Below, piece after piece: positions 1 through 11,299 of a stretch of 64,000 nucleotides of DNA. This DNA is from Gracilaria gracilis (taxonomy: Eukaryota; Rhodophyta; Florideophyceae; Gracilariales; Gracilariaceae). Each line of letters starts with the position of its first letter. The stretch's first letter is position 1. The stretch is from NCBI GenBank assembly GCA_030374805.1, contig JARGSG010000225.1, positions 682,001-746,000 on the forward strand, in the 5' to 3' direction. Both the position numbers and the translations under genes were made by a program. The notes beneath the pieces were generated by a model that was not told where the DNA came from, did no database searches, and saw nothing but the letters and a program-made list of their open reading frames with translations.

Positions 1-1103
1 TTTAGAACATGTGTCTTGAGTTTGGTCACACTGCAATTTGAAAAAGGTATCGCGTGGTACACAGAGACAATATGAGTTCTCGTCGGTACATGGACTGAGG
101 CTGAGGAAATCTGAGAATCCCAAGCATTGCAACCGCGGGACGCAGTCATTATCTGTAAAACATCTGGCAAGAGATGCACCGACGGCTACAGAGGGTGAGA
201 AGTTGGTCACAAAAGAGGCAAAGACTAGAGCGGCAGTGATAGTTGCCATGACGGAATAAATATTACCAATTGAGACCAGAGTGGTTACCGGAGAGCGGCG
301 TAAAGCTGGAAGTTGTTCTGCAAGTCAAAAGCTCTGGTGGTGGCGGCGCTCTGGAGGCCACTGGAAGGTGAGTGATGGGGGTAGCGGTCGCTAACTTTAA
401 TAACCACCAACACCGAACAAATTCAATAAAGCAGTGCGTAGAAACTCTTTGAATTACCAAGGGTAACGAGTCTTTGACAACAGTGGATCCGATTCTGCTG
501 GCAAAGATCTTTCGACCAATAGACATAGGCAAAAATACTCACCCTTATGCCGCTGCAACTTACGGAGGGCAAAAGGGTAGACATGTATTTATTATCAGTT
601 AATTTGTCTTTACGAACATGCCAAGACGAAGTCGCCAAGCGACATGCACTGGTGCGTGGATAAACCAACTTTCCTACACTGGCGCCTCTTGAGGGCGCCA
701 TACAGAAAACAAACAGATGTATCTCTCCCTCGTACACTACTCTAATAAGGCGATATATGAAACGGTATCTAACGGGACTCGGGTCCTACGCCTGACCTCT
801 GGATGGGTTTCGTTTACGCCAACGAAGAGACGAGATATGGGCAGCAAGATTGTCGACGAGCTTTGTATTCATTCGTCAACGGCTCCGATATGGAAAACGA
901 TATAAGAGAACGTGGAAAGCATCTATAAACGCATCGGAAAGAAGATGTTTACCGTATACGTGTGTTTGTTACACGAAGGTAGCAGCTGTAGACTGCCAGC
1001 AATTCACACTGTGAGCGCATAGTACCAAGAGGTATCACGCACTGCACGAAGCCGCGATTTCTGAGCTCTCATCTCCACCACCTTCTCTTCCGCCTTTTCC
1101 GCG
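1..1103. other. No recognisable gene
   Basis: I see only short unrelated open frames on both strands, no domain motif, no terminal repeats and no RNA gene. It may hold the promoter of the membrane-protein gene that starts at 1104, but I cannot point to a defined element. Confidence 0.5.
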
Positions 1104-2585
1104 ATGAAGGTTGAACTTCGAATCTCGAACGCCGTGGCAAACGTACTAAAGTTTCTCGCAATTGAGATACTGCTTGCCTTACTCATTGAGCCTGCCATCG
1201 CAGAGATCAACAGGATGCGTGCACAGCGCAAGGCCCTTTCAGGAAAGGTTGTCAGAATTCGTACTTCATTCTTCCGAAGAGACTTCTCAGGACCAGCTGT
1301 GGGCGGGCAAAACGGAATCGTTTTCAAGTTGCTTGTTTTGTTTGGTTTGCTGGCTTCTATCCTTGCAACTGAGTTTGCTTTCGATTACGACGTCCGAACT
1401 GAACCCATAGGCAAAACTATCATGTTGACAGGATTATCGGACAAGGTTGACACGCCGTTTGGAGTGCCAGTTTGGAGCGAGTTGGATGTCAACCTCAGTA
1501 CAACTCTGTTCAATCTCGTCAAGTGTTCTTATCGTAACAAGAGCCATCGATACGAAGGACGATTGCTACCAAACGGGGAATGCTATTCGGGCGATAGCCC
1601 TGGTTTTCGTTTTCTAGAGCCCTGCGCTGCAAAGCCGACTGAAAAGGGACATAACCATTGTTATAGAACCCCTGAAGGTCTGGTCAAGAACTCCACGGAC
1701 GAAATTGAGTTACCAACTGAAATCACGCGACTCTTTGATACAAATGCAACGTACATGTTCTTGTACCCAAATATTGCCAACGATTCTTTATTTGTGGGAA
1801 AAGAAGGACCTGCGGATGCAGATGTGCGCTACTGTTCGTATCGTAACACTAGGTTTAATAAGTCCATTTGTCTAACCTTTTTGAACGATACTGGAGATGG
1901 ATTGATTACTGGCTACGATATTGTCGGCGAGTCGGGAACCATCAAGGAAAATGTGCTAGCATGGCCTGACTTCTACGGGTCTCCTATAGTGCGGATAGGA
2001 GCTGATACTTTCCAGCAGCCCGAGTGCACAAGTTGCTTGTGGAGAATTAGCTATATGGTGGACCTTGTGGCATCATCCATGCAGGTTAGGCTTTTCGATT
2101 TTGGTATTACCGCGCCTTACCAAGATTTTGCTGTAGCCCTGGCCATGTTGGCAATGGGTTTTCCTACACAGGTAGGCACACACATTGACTTTCGATTCAC
2201 TGAACAAGTGGGCTATTTGGTTGTTGACTTGAGGTATGTGCTGCCATTGGCAGCCATTACCATCGCGGCGCTATTTTTGCGACTGTCAGGTTTGGCCGTG
2301 GAAAAGGTTATAAGGCTTCCTTTGGATTATTGTTCAGCTATATATTATGCGCGAAGTCGAGAAATGAATGGCAAGGTATCAAGCGAACAAGTGCCGGGGA
2401 GTAAAACGTTCGATGTCGGATTGGTGCATACATGTTCAAAAAGTGAACTGTATCTGTCTATGAATACTAAGCAGCCCGTTGTGTATAGAGGGCAGGACAT
2501 TGTAGAGTCAAAGGCCGATTGTCACAAAATCGGCTGTGATCGATGTGAGATTAAGAATGTGTCTGAAGCATCATCTCGGGACTAG
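1104..2585 (+). CDS. Putative multi-pass membrane glycoprotein, 493 aa
   Basis: The frame is single, uninterrupted and free of introns. Hydrophobic segments lie at about residues 11-33 and 72-89, and another near residue 375-397. A long polar stretch between them carries many N-glycosylation sequons (for example NLS, NKS, NST, NAT, NDS, NDT) and scattered cysteines, suggesting an extracytoplasmic loop with disulfides. The cytoplasmic-looking tail is rich in cysteine, lysine and serine. The first ATG is used because it directly precedes the first membrane segment. I recognise no family. It lies outside all transposon boundaries I can draw and has normal amino-acid composition, so I take it as the one intact host gene of the window. 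It could be a member of a lineage-specific surface-protein family. Confidence 0.65.
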   Translation: MKVELRISNAVANVLKFLAIEILLALLIEPAIAEINRMRAQRKALSGKVVRIRTSFFRRDFSGPAVGGQNGIVFKLLVLFGLLASILATEFAFDYDVRTEPIGKTIMLTGLSDKVDTPFGVPVWSELDVNLSTTLFNLVKCSYRNKSHRYEGRLLPNGECYSGDSPGFRFLEPCAAKPTEKGHNHCYRTPEGLVKNSTDEIELPTEITRLFDTNATYMFLYPNIANDSLFVGKEGPADADVRYCSYRNTRFNKSICLTFLNDTGDGLITGYDIVGESGTIKENVLAWPDFYGSPIVRIGADTFQQPECTSCLWRISYMVDLVASSMQVRLFDFGITAPYQDFAVALAMLAMGFPTQVGTHIDFRFTEQVGYLVVDLRYVLPLAAITIAALFLRLSGLAVEKVIRLPLDYCSAIYYARSREMNGKVSSEQVPGSKTFDVGLVHTCSKSELYLSMNTKQPVVYRGQDIVESKADCHKIGCDRCEIKNVSEASSRD

Positions 2586-3003
2586 CACAGGCCACAGCGG
2601 TTGACCTCACGACTACGACCTTCCGATGGATTTGTCATTGTCATAGTTCACAACTGCAAAAGCTGCTCGTTGCGCACCATCGTTGATGCGGTAAAAGGAG
2701 CATGTACATATGAAAATTGTTTCTTTTCGGTGTGTTGAAGTGAAACGGTTGCATCCCAACCCGTCTACCAACGGTACACAACTTGTAGACCCAGTAGATC
2801 TTTAAGGGAAATCCTTGGTATCTAAGGAAGAAGTGAAGAGATATCGAAAAACAAATGAGAAGCAGACATGAAACGCATATGTATAGTTTTTTTTTTCAAT
2901 AGAACAACTCTAATTCGTATCAAGAAAACATCAGTAATTATCTTGTGTCGTCAGTGACGACTCGTCACACGTTGCCAGCAGGAGGCAGACCCGCCGCAAA
3001 ACT
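2586..3003. other. 3' flank of the membrane-protein gene
   Basis: This stretch has no open frame of note. It contains a homopolymer T run near 2887 and ordinary AT-rich sequence up to the TTAA that bounds the piggyBac element. It probably contains the 3' untranslated region and polyadenylation site of the upstream gene, but I cannot identify the signal with confidence. Confidence 0.4.
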
Positions 3004-3503
3004 TTAACCCTTTTGACCTTAAAAATTATTACCTCCACAGAGATGGAGATAAGGAATGGCCAGTAAGATTCCACAATGAAAAGTCAATTTGGTGGTGGAG
3101 GAGACCGTATAATTGGTTGAAGGGTAATTGTCCGAACCTTAAATCAACAAGATACCAAAAAAATGACGGTTAGCTTTCTCAATTCGGCTTTATCTCTCTA
3201 ACCGATTATGCGAATAGCTCCAAACCAATTCCAAGAGGAAGCCATCACATGCACCATTCCCGTCACAGAAAAAGAAACCAATATCTTGTTTACTAAAACC
3301 ACAATGCCACAAACAATCCACCCCTTTTTCTGGCTCCAAAAGCCCCATTTCTCGAAACCAACAATAAATTTGCGTCTTTCCGAGCACAAAGCCGTTCACA
3401 ACTTTCAAAGCTTTCAAACAATCTTCGCCTACGCATTCGGGCTACGGTGAACAACCGCCGCGAAGGAGTACGCTCTTGCACGGCGTAGCTCCCTCCGCGC
3501 CCT

Positions 3504-5081
3504 TTAAGTCCCCGCTAGACGCGCTTGTAGAATGGCACGTACAGCGGCAAGCTCCAGCAGCCGGCGGACGTCTGCTTTTGGCTCTTTGTAGGCGGCTGCC
3601 AACTGTCTTTCTTGCGCACTTCTTTCCTTGGTCTTTCTCGCATTCGCGCGTTGCGCCAATGCGTCAAAAACGGCATGAAAAGTAAGATGTGTACCGGTAG
3701 TTTTGTTAACCCCAATATGGCGTTCTCCTTCAACGAGAGCATCTCGAAGCAAAGTACGTTGCCTTCTTTCAAATAGTTCTAACAGCTTCTCCACAGTTAC
3801 ATGACTAACCTTTCTTCCCCCTGATTCTACTATATATTGCTCCAGTTGGGCAAAGTTGGGCTCCAGTAGTTCCAAGTCTCAGATTCCAGTCTTGTGAAAA
3901 TCAGAGCGAATGTTAGTCACCCTGTGAGAGCTGTGGTAGGCATTTGCAACACAAGATGCCACATCGAAAACTTTAATCTTGAACTTCTGTCCTCCCGCTT
4001 TGTGTAGCTCGCTCTGGAGAAAGGATTTGTACGAATTGAAAACGAAAACATCCAGTGGCTGCGTTATATGGGATGAATGAGCGGGTAGGGCTATAACAAT
4101 CACACCGTTTTCTTTCAATAACTTCAAAGTTCGGTATTGAACATGGGCCCCGTATCCGTCCAGAAGAAGTAAAAGGCGTTGATGGTTCCGTCGGAGATTT
4201 TTCCTCTCTTCTAAGAAGCTTTTGGCCCATTCGAACACAATAGCACTATCAACTCCCGGTGGATTACGTTGAAATAGATAGCACTCAGGCAGGACTGCAT
4301 GAAGAGAATGAACCGTTCCACGAATTTTGCGGTAGTGAGCCAGGGTTCTAAGGAAAACAATAGCGGGCTTGTACGCAACGCCGCTTGCAGACACTGCAGA
4401 CATAACTGTAACCCTGTCCAGGTTGCCCTTTGTCGCAAGGGCTTTTCGGATGAGGCGTGAACCGGCTGCCCCGATGTCTTTACGGAGGCTACGGCTTTTG
4501 ATTTTGTCGAATGATGATCCCGACTGGTCCGTATTGAAAATGCATTTTGGATCCTTGATGTTGTATCGCTCCATTGCGGCCCGAACTCTAGAAATATGTT
4601 CGGTAAGCGTCTCCGGGGATGCGGCTTTCACACGCTTATCTTCAATCATTTGCACGTGTTGAAGCTTCAGGTTGTTGCGCTTCAAAAAACCCGTGACCCG
4701 GTTGCTTGAAGGACGGTTTGCGGGGAATGAAATTTGTTCTTGCCGTGACAGTGGAAGAAGGGAAACATATTCTTCCACCAAATCTCTCATGCCATTTCGC
4801 GTAAGCGGCGTGTTGTTTTCGGCGTAGTAAAGTACCAGTTCTTTGACAACGCTTTCTTCTTCGTCGTTTAAAACAGGCGGGCGGCCTTTTCTGCGTAAGG
4901 GTATGTGAATGTCGTTTGCATGCACGGGCTGAGACTCTGGACATGTTTTGGACCAGGACATGTAGGCACCTCGGAAAACTACAATGGTGATGTTGTGTTT
5001 GTCAGAGAGTGCATTCCAGGATGCATTGCTCTCGAGACGCTCAAAGATAGCCGTCTGGAGTATGGCGTACTGATGAGCCAT
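3504..5081 (-). pseudogene. pogo/Tigger-like Tc1-mariner transposase with one in-frame stop
   Basis: The 400-residue frame has an N-terminal helix-turn-helix-like region and then a DDE domain. The three acids are visible: D185 in FNTDQSG, D308 in LLLLDGYGAH and D344 in HITQPLDV. This spacing and the motif after the third D are typical of the pogo/Tigger/jerky branch, which cuts and pastes DNA at TA. A TGA stop falls at 3879-3881 in the conserved segment after TGI; the same frame then stays open for another 123 codons, to 3504, with the usual charged coiled tail. The gene is therefore broken by one stop and otherwise intact. It sits inside the piggyBac element, so it is the younger insertion. 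I could not identify its terminal repeats. Confidence 0.75.
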
Positions 5082-5498
5082 GTTGAGATGGCAAAACAGG
5101 TTTCATGGCATTGTGAGGTCCTCCGTCGGGTGTGGGAGCTCAAACTTATATCTACCCAAAGAAGAAAGCGCGCACTTTTCAAATGTGTCTTTACCTAAAC
5201 TAAGTTTAGAATACTTGGCCAGAGAGAGGAGATACGATGCTTCCTGTTTACGTCTTTGTTGAACTGGAGGGCAGAAATCTTGAAAATAAAGGCCAGAAAG
5301 CCATTGTTGATTTCCGGCTTTCTGTTGATTTAAGGGTCGAACGGTTACACTTGTGCGTGCGCCTTTGGCACAAGCTGCGTGTGCTTCAATAAACACGGCG
5401 GGTGCACTTTGCGGGACACCTGGAACCAAAAGACCACCTAGTCTCCAAGAACGTGCTACCAATCCATTCTCTCCATCGTACTGGTCTCTTACAAGTCG

Positions 5499-5972
5499 AT
5501 GGCGTTGTGGTCTCCGTATATCTGCAGCACCATGAACCATACCGAAAATTATCAAACTGAACGTTCTTTCCCACTGCTGCAAGCAAAAGCTGCGTTTCAA
5601 AGACCTACAGAGCCTCAAAAAACCACGCAAAATCGCTTTTTTAACAGGCAGAAACTTTCCGTCCTTCCTGAACTTTCGGAGGTTACAGAGGACAATGAAG
5701 ACGTCGCATGTCTTAAATGCGGCGGAAATCCGTGTTATTGGACGCAGCTGAGTTCTTCCGTTGTAGCAAAAATAGCTATCAAGTATCATGCCCTTGGTGT
5801 AGGTGGAGAAGATAAAAAGAAAGCTCGCAAAGAAGCATATAAGGCTTTCGTTTATTAGCGGTACGGTTTTCTGGGCAAGAAAGTGCGAATTCAAATGCCG
5901 CAATGTGAAATGAAAGGCATCATAGATATCTGGCGAGAAAAGAAAGAAGCATATATAGGGTTCATGGAAAAT
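5499..5972 (+). pseudogene. Small piggyBac-associated protein with CxxC / PCxW motif
   Basis: The frame runs from an ATG at 5499 (or 5532) and contains CLKCGGNPCYW, then a basic region, then RYGFLGKKVRIQMPQCEMKG. I recognise this pattern (a CxxC, PCxW, then LGxxxRIxxPxC and an I-R/D tail) from many small proteins encoded in repeat-rich oomycete and algal genomes; no function is known to me. A TAG interrupts the frame at 5856-5858 between FVY and RYGF. The gene ends at 5972, five bases from the end of the convergent piggyBac transposase, within the TTAA-bounded element, so it is probably the element's second gene. Confidence 0.5.
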
Positions 5973-5976
5973 TAGT

Positions 5977-8301
5977 TTACATCTTCAACAACACTTCAGC
6001 AGTAGCAAAAGAAGCTGTAGCCTGATTGGGCCGGTTGCGATGACCCCTAGAACGTAGTGTTTTTTTCGCACGTATGACGGCATTGTAAACTCTAGGACGG
6101 AGCTGTCGAACGGATTGCGGATAATGGAAGAATGAGAAACAGTTCACATGAAAACCACGCTTACAAACAGCGCACGAGTACATGGTGTAGCACCCGCAGC
6201 CCTTTCTCGGCAACAAACTACACACGAGGCAGTGTACGCTCTTTCGGTTTTCCGTTTCAAGTAATAGGTGAAGTGACTGCGTTGTGTTGGTTTTGTTTGT
6301 GACAGGGGACGAGCTGGCTATGGAGATCACTGTGAGCGAAGCTCTCACCTGTTTGTATTCGACGTGGTCGAGTACCAGCTGATGAATTATACGTTTTTTC
6401 ATTACAGAAGGCCCAATGATGACCTCCCCCGCTTTCGAAATGGCGTACAAGAGTGCATGAGCATTGATGATGGCGGCATCTAAAATGAAAGTCAGTGTAC
6501 TCATAGTAGCCCTCTTCTCCTTCTTCAATGTTGCTAATGTAGAGCAAAATTGGTCAAACCTGTCAAAGATATTCATAAACAGGTTATATGCAACTATGAT
6601 GGAAGGAAACTGTAGTGCTGTACGTCGGAGTGAACCCGTTCCAGTCCTTCTTTGCAAAGGAGCCCATCTATGAAGGTAGCGCACTCCGTGGTCGTCAGGC
6701 ATGTGAACACGAGAAATTGGGGTATCTGCTAGATCCTTTGTGTAGAACGACACTACAGATCGGTTTTTGAAGACAATGAACCCAGAATTTTGCGCGACTT
6801 TGATAGAAGCATCGTCTTTTTCACCCCTTTCGAAGACCTGAACTAAACGCCAATCTCTCCTTCCAGCATTCTTGAGATCGGCAATAGCTTCTTTTAGGGC
6901 AGGGCGGTTTATGCCATCGACATTATTGAATCGCACCGTTCCGAGGACCTTGTACTCACCATCACTAAGTCGGTGCACCCTACGAACAGCAAATCTGGCC
7001 GAAATTTGGCCGAAATTTGACCGAAATATGGCCATCTAGGTCGAAAACCTGTGAAAACGTGTGACTATGTAAATTGAATACTTTTGATCATTGACACGTG
7101 TACACTTCGGCAATATTTGGGCCACGTCTCGGCCGTATTTCGGCCATACGAAGAAAAGTAAAAGCTATTTATCTTAGCTCGTTACACGTCCTCACAAATT
7201 TTCGAGCTAAATGGCCATATTCCGGCCACATTTCGGCCATATTTCGGCCATATTTCGGCCAGATTTGCTGTTCGTAGGGGCAGCTGTCGCGCAAGAGCGT
7301 GACGGGTATAAAAGTTATCTATCACCATCAGTGTCTGGTGTAGCGTGCAACTGCGTCTGGTGCGCCATTTGCGCACACCATAGAGCCGAAGCCGTAGACT
7401 TCGGAACAAGCTTTCCGTCTTGATTTCGGTCAACAGCACCTCGGAGGTTTCGGAACAGTGTAGTATATCTCTGGACCGGACTTTGGCCAGTCTTATTACC
7501 GGAACCGTTATCCTGAAAGCTATGATGGTAGGCGTGAGACCAACCGACCACCGCGTAGAATCTTATTCCAAACCTCACAGGTTTGCTTTCCATATAAGAT
7601 GTAGCGCGCGTGCGGCCTTTACACCTTACTGTGTTCTCGTCCAAAGAACTGACTCCCACTGGGACGGCGAGACCAGCAGCATTCCTCGCAAAGTGTTCTA
7701 AAATAGGACGGCTATGCCACAAAGGATCTAACACGGCAATGTCGGGGTCATATGTGGCGTAAGTTATGATTGCAGCACGTTTGTTTAGAAATGTGTCTCT
7801 CTCCATTACTTTCTTGAAGAACGGTATGCCGCGGAGATCTGTGTTACACCAGTAATCCCTAAGACGGTTGAGGCGATGTACGGAGGTTGCAAGCTCAAGC
7901 CCAAGATAGGCTAGGAGTTTATCCGTTCGGAGAGGTTTGGTCCTCTTTCTGCGCTCAAGAAGCTCTTTCCTGGTCCATGCTCTCACACAGTTCAGGTATG
8001 AACTGTTTAGAAATAAATTGAACAAGCCCAGTTCCCTTTTGTGGGCGTAGGCTCGTTTAGTGAGCTGAGGTTTGGCCACGTGCAGCCCGCTTGTTCTCTG
8101 CCCCTTTCCACAATATGGCACGGTTTTGTAAAGTTCCTCCTTTTCACTGGCTTCCAGAGCTGTTATGACAAACTCCTCTTCATCTTCGGCGTCCCAGGAC
8201 GCCTCTCCTGCAGTTTCGGCGTTGCACTCTGCTGCTTTCTGCAGAATGTTGTCTTCATCGTCCATGTTATAAGAAGTAGACTGAACTGCTTGTGAGCTCA
8301 T
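5977..8301 (-). pseudogene. piggyBac transposase (DDE_Tnp_1_7 type), interrupted
   Basis: The first part (8301-7315) starts with an acidic N-terminus and contains LGLELATSVHRLNRLRDYW and SLDENTVRCKGRT, the region of the first catalytic D. VIDNFYTRHALARQL, with the second catalytic D, is read in another frame near 7320-7360. After a MITE at 6978-7279 the frame resumes with YNLFMNIFDRFDQF, holding the third D region, and ends in a cysteine-rich zinc-binding domain with several CxxC pairs (about 6130-6240), as in full-length piggyBac transposases. The enzyme moves its element between TTAA sites without footprints. At least one frameshift (near 7440) plus the MITE disable it. Confidence 0.8.
6978..7279. 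mobile_element. GGCC-repeat MITE, copy 1 (302 bp)
   Basis: The ends are CCCTACGAACAGC and its reverse complement, flanked by a 3-bp duplication GCA (6975-6977 and 7280-7282). The subterminal parts are arrays of a 10-11-bp unit of the type GGCCATATTTC. The middle carries a second, shorter inverted pair around AAAACGTGTG and ACGTCCTCACAAATTTTCGAGC. It has no coding capacity and is inserted in the piggyBac transposase. Related copies lie at 45785-46075 and 52692-52981. The superfamily is undetermined. Confidence 0.85.
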
Positions 8302-8763
8302 CAGGTTGTGGTTCAGAAACGGAGCAATGAGTGCACCTCGTGTGAAAGAAAGTCACTTGGTAGGCAATGGCCGCGTCGTTTGGCGGTTGCCATCGCGTAT
8401 GCCGTACCGACGGTACTTGGAGCTGTCGTTATGTTCCACAACAGCACAAATTCCGTGCAATGGTCGTTGGGAAGTATTCGTATCAGAAACGGAAGAGGCA
8501 AATTATACGGCGGAGTGCACAGCCGTTTGAGTGCTTGCCATATCTCCAGAGTGCGCACGACCAGGGCAACCCGGTCATTGGTTCCAATCCGCAAAGAATC
8601 TGGCGACAGCCAATCATAATTTCTTGCTTATGTCCACCACCCCAGACAGAAGCCTTGGAAAGACATGGAAGGCCGGCAACCAACTGTTCCTCTGGAACCC
8701 CAATCATGTTTCAATGCAAAGTCTGGTTTAACAGACATACGCGTTTAGTCTCAAAAGGGTTAA

Positions 8764-9341
8764 CCTCCCTATAGTCTTCGTCACGGCCGGTAGCCGTGGC
8801 CCCGAAATAGGCCACACGTGTACACCGGCGAATCCCGACACATGCTCGTGTTGGCGCGCGGCACCGCGCTAGAGCGCGATGCCGGGCTGGAGCGCGGTGC
8901 CGGGCTTGCGCTCAGTGCCAGGTACAGTGGTAGAAATTTCTATATTTCAAACTGTAAACTCGACGTAACGCAACTAGAGTAGACACATTGGGAGCATCCG
9001 AAAATGCACAGATGCCCAGATGCAATGGGCTAGAGCGAATCACCAGAGCTCACGTACAGGCTCTTGTTGTCGCCACTCTGGAATCTGGACGAGGTCAGCT
9101 GCACCCCGTACAGATTCTCAGACGTATTTCTCGCGCTGGTTTTGTGTAATTATAACGCAGTTTTACTTCGTAAACACATACGCAGATATGGCGTATGCAA
9201 AAAAATCTAGAAATCCATCATGTTGCCTACTCAACAACCGCCACCACGACCACGGAATCTTAACCCAATTTTTGTCTTTTAACCGAATCCGTCATACTTC
9301 TCCTGGCACTCTTCTTTTGCCACCGTACGCAGAAAACGCGC
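8764..9341. repeat. Non-coding gap with an 18-bp GC-rich tandem repeat
   Basis: At 8856-8919 an 18-bp unit of the type GCGCGGTGCCGGGCTGGA is repeated about 3.5 times. No convincing gene is seen. The segment may contain the left end of the Harbinger-like element whose transposase follows, but I could not find a matching right end. Confidence 0.5.
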
Positions 9342-10529
9342 TTGGGCATCCACCGACAAAACTGCAACGCAAGGGGCATTAAGTACTTACGGTCCGCAAT
9401 ATTGCGACCCCGCTTCCACCTCACCGCGTGGCGAAAAATGCTATGCTGCGGAACAGAGACCATATTCAACGTCGCCACTAACTTTTCTCGTTCCTTGTTC
9501 TTCAGCGAACTTCTGCCATTTTTAACAACAGCGCGCGCGAATAAAGGGAATGGTTCCCCGTTTCGAATTGTTTACTTCAGGGTTGGTAGACGGTCGTTGT
9601 TAGCATCAGAAAAGTTGCTTGGGCTTGCGTTGTGGTACTTGAAATCTGGTGATGTCGCGTAATCTTTGTGCCCCATATTCGGAATTACTCCTTCGACGTT
9701 GTGTGATTCGCTTGACTTCTCCCTCGAGGGTCTATGGAGTGTGATGGAAGAAGCACTGTACCCCAAGTTCAGAATCGAATGGCCTAACAAAGAGGAAATA
9801 AAAGAATCGTGCAGCTTGTTAGAAACCAACCGCGTGCATGGATACGCTCTCCGTGGCGTGTTCGCTGCGAGCGACGGAGCGCGGCTGAGTGTCCCTAACT
9901 TTCAAGACGTGGATACTCAGAACGCGTTTTACAACGCCATGACGCAACGAGTACAAGCAAAAAATCTGGTCATATAGAACTTCATGGGCGAAATCGTTCA
10001 CGCAGCCGTGAACTACCCTGGTAGCTAGCATGACAGTAAGCTTGCGTACGTTTCCGGCTTATACTGGCCCTCTTTCATACCCGATGCAAACACTTCGCCG
10101 GGATATGCCATATGAGGGGACACCGCGTTTGTGAACGACACGATAGCCACAAAAGGCAAAGTTGTTCGTGCACGAAAGCTGAACGAAACTAGAGACCTTT
10201 CGATATCGAAGGGCTGTACTAAGATCGACCTTGTTTTGCAACGCATTTACCCGAGTGAGCGCCAGTCGGCAGATTGGGGTGCACGACGCCTCAAAGCGCC
10301 GTTTCGTCCTTTGGCCAGGGTACTGCTAGCAGACCACCACGAACGAGGCCGTTTGCTCGGCCTCGCTCGCCGCCTTGTCAATTATCGAACGCGTTTGCTA
10401 GGCCGCAGTCAGATTGCGACGGTTTACGGCCGCAATGTGAAGGACAACACTCCTTGGAGGCGATTTGAAGTACTTAGTTATTTTCCGCATCATGCGTTCG
10501 TTGATCTATATGAGTTACACCGCTATTAG
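9342..10529 (+). pseudogene. PIF/Harbinger (HARB1-like, DDE_Tnp_4) transposase, stops only
   Basis: One reading frame, without shifts, carries the family order. FGITPSTL leads the helix-rich part. VFAASDGARLSVPNF holds the first catalytic D. NYPGS and HDSKLAYVSGLYWP form the second-D block, followed by GDTAF. QSADWGARRLKAPFRPL is the third acidic block, where I would expect E and see D. RLVNYRTRLLGRSQI closes it. Four in-frame stops interrupt it: TAA near 9660, TAG after NLVI, TAG within PGS-HDS where tryptophan is usual, and TGA before GDTAF. The protein would have cut and pasted DNA at TWA targets with help from a Myb/SANT partner, and one such gene lies convergently at 12202-13005. Confidence 0.8.
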
Positions 10530-10544
10530 CGTGTCGCCTCGCTG

Positions 10545-11295
10545 AGGTAATTTCCACAGAGGTACACGTGAATTGCACAGCTCGAGGCGCCGCTTAGCAG
10601 GTGTGAATAGCACACGTGTAAAACGGATATGCCGGAGGCAGTGCATCCAGCATTGCTGTATTTACTTAGACATTTTAACAAATTATTTTGCCCGGCGCAC
10701 CCACTGTCAGTGGTGCGCCGAGCTCATTACTTAGAGGGTTGAGCATCGCTCCCCCAAGTAAATTGCCCCTTGCCAAGCAAGGGCTTTCTGGCTTTAACTA
10801 TCACGCCTTCGTGGACTGTTCACCCCCAAGTGGAGTGACAACCATGTTGTTCACGTGTAGTTACCCACCCTTATGGCGCTTAGAGTATTACCACTGCGTT
10901 TGTGTGTCGTCCCGACTACTGTCGTATACCCGCCCCAGTATTCGGTTTCGTTGGTGTGTTGCACACCTATCCCCACTCTTGTGGACCCCTTTTGCTCCTT
11001 TTCAGGTTTTTTCTGCCGCCCACTCTCAAGTGGCTCGCCGTCCGACATCGTGTCGTCGCCATTCCACTCTTACGAGGCTCAGTCTTGAGACCGCTCTTCG
11101 CACGTGTCTTTACACGGTACCCGGTCCGCACTGTACACTCCGACGCTTGTCGTGACGGTTTGACCTCGGTTTACAACCGGCTAGTCGTGTCATTCCCGGA
11201 GTGCTCCGTTCACTGTGCTACCGCCCCGAGAGGAAGATCCCGAACATCTTCGTGGCTGTTTCGCTTTTCCCGCCAAAGACGTTGCACTACAAAAT
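10545..11295 (+). repeat. Fragment of gypsy 3' internal region, plus orientation
   Basis: This segment matches, in inverted orientation, about 750 bases at 15130-15890, which lie just inside the 3' LTR of the gypsy fossil. Shared blocks include the segment from CAGCATTGCTGTATTTACT through CCGCCAAAG(A/G)C(G/A)TTGCACTAC. The open frame of 155 codons here is a by-product of the repeat. I take it as a remnant of a second, oppositely oriented gypsy copy or a local rearrangement. No LTR follows it. Confidence 0.75.
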
Positions 11296-11299
11296 GAGA

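Larger units (their letters stand above)
3008..8759 (-). mobile_element. piggyBac-superfamily DNA transposon, about 5.75 kb, decayed
   Basis: The left end reads TTAA then CCCTTTTGA (TTAA at 3004-3007). The right end reads TCAAAAGGG then TTAA (8760-8763). TTAA target duplication and a CCC start are the hallmarks of piggyBac. Inside, on the minus strand, lies a piggyBac transposase, with a small gene on the plus strand facing it. A pogo/Tigger transposase is nested near the left end and a 302-bp MITE is nested inside the transposase. Only nine terminal bases match perfectly, so the exact TIR length is uncertain. The element is not autonomous now because its transposase is disrupted. Confidence 0.7.

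Noticed and set aside
5103-5903. 266-codon minus-strand frame beside the Tigger gene
   Set aside because: It overlaps the motif-bearing plus-strand gene antisense, has no domain, and the Tigger gene already has its own N-terminus. It could still be real, but I cannot support it.
10688-11155. 155-codon plus-strand frame
   Set aside because: It is part of the gypsy 3' repeat and recurs in the inverted copy without conservation of a protein-like pattern.
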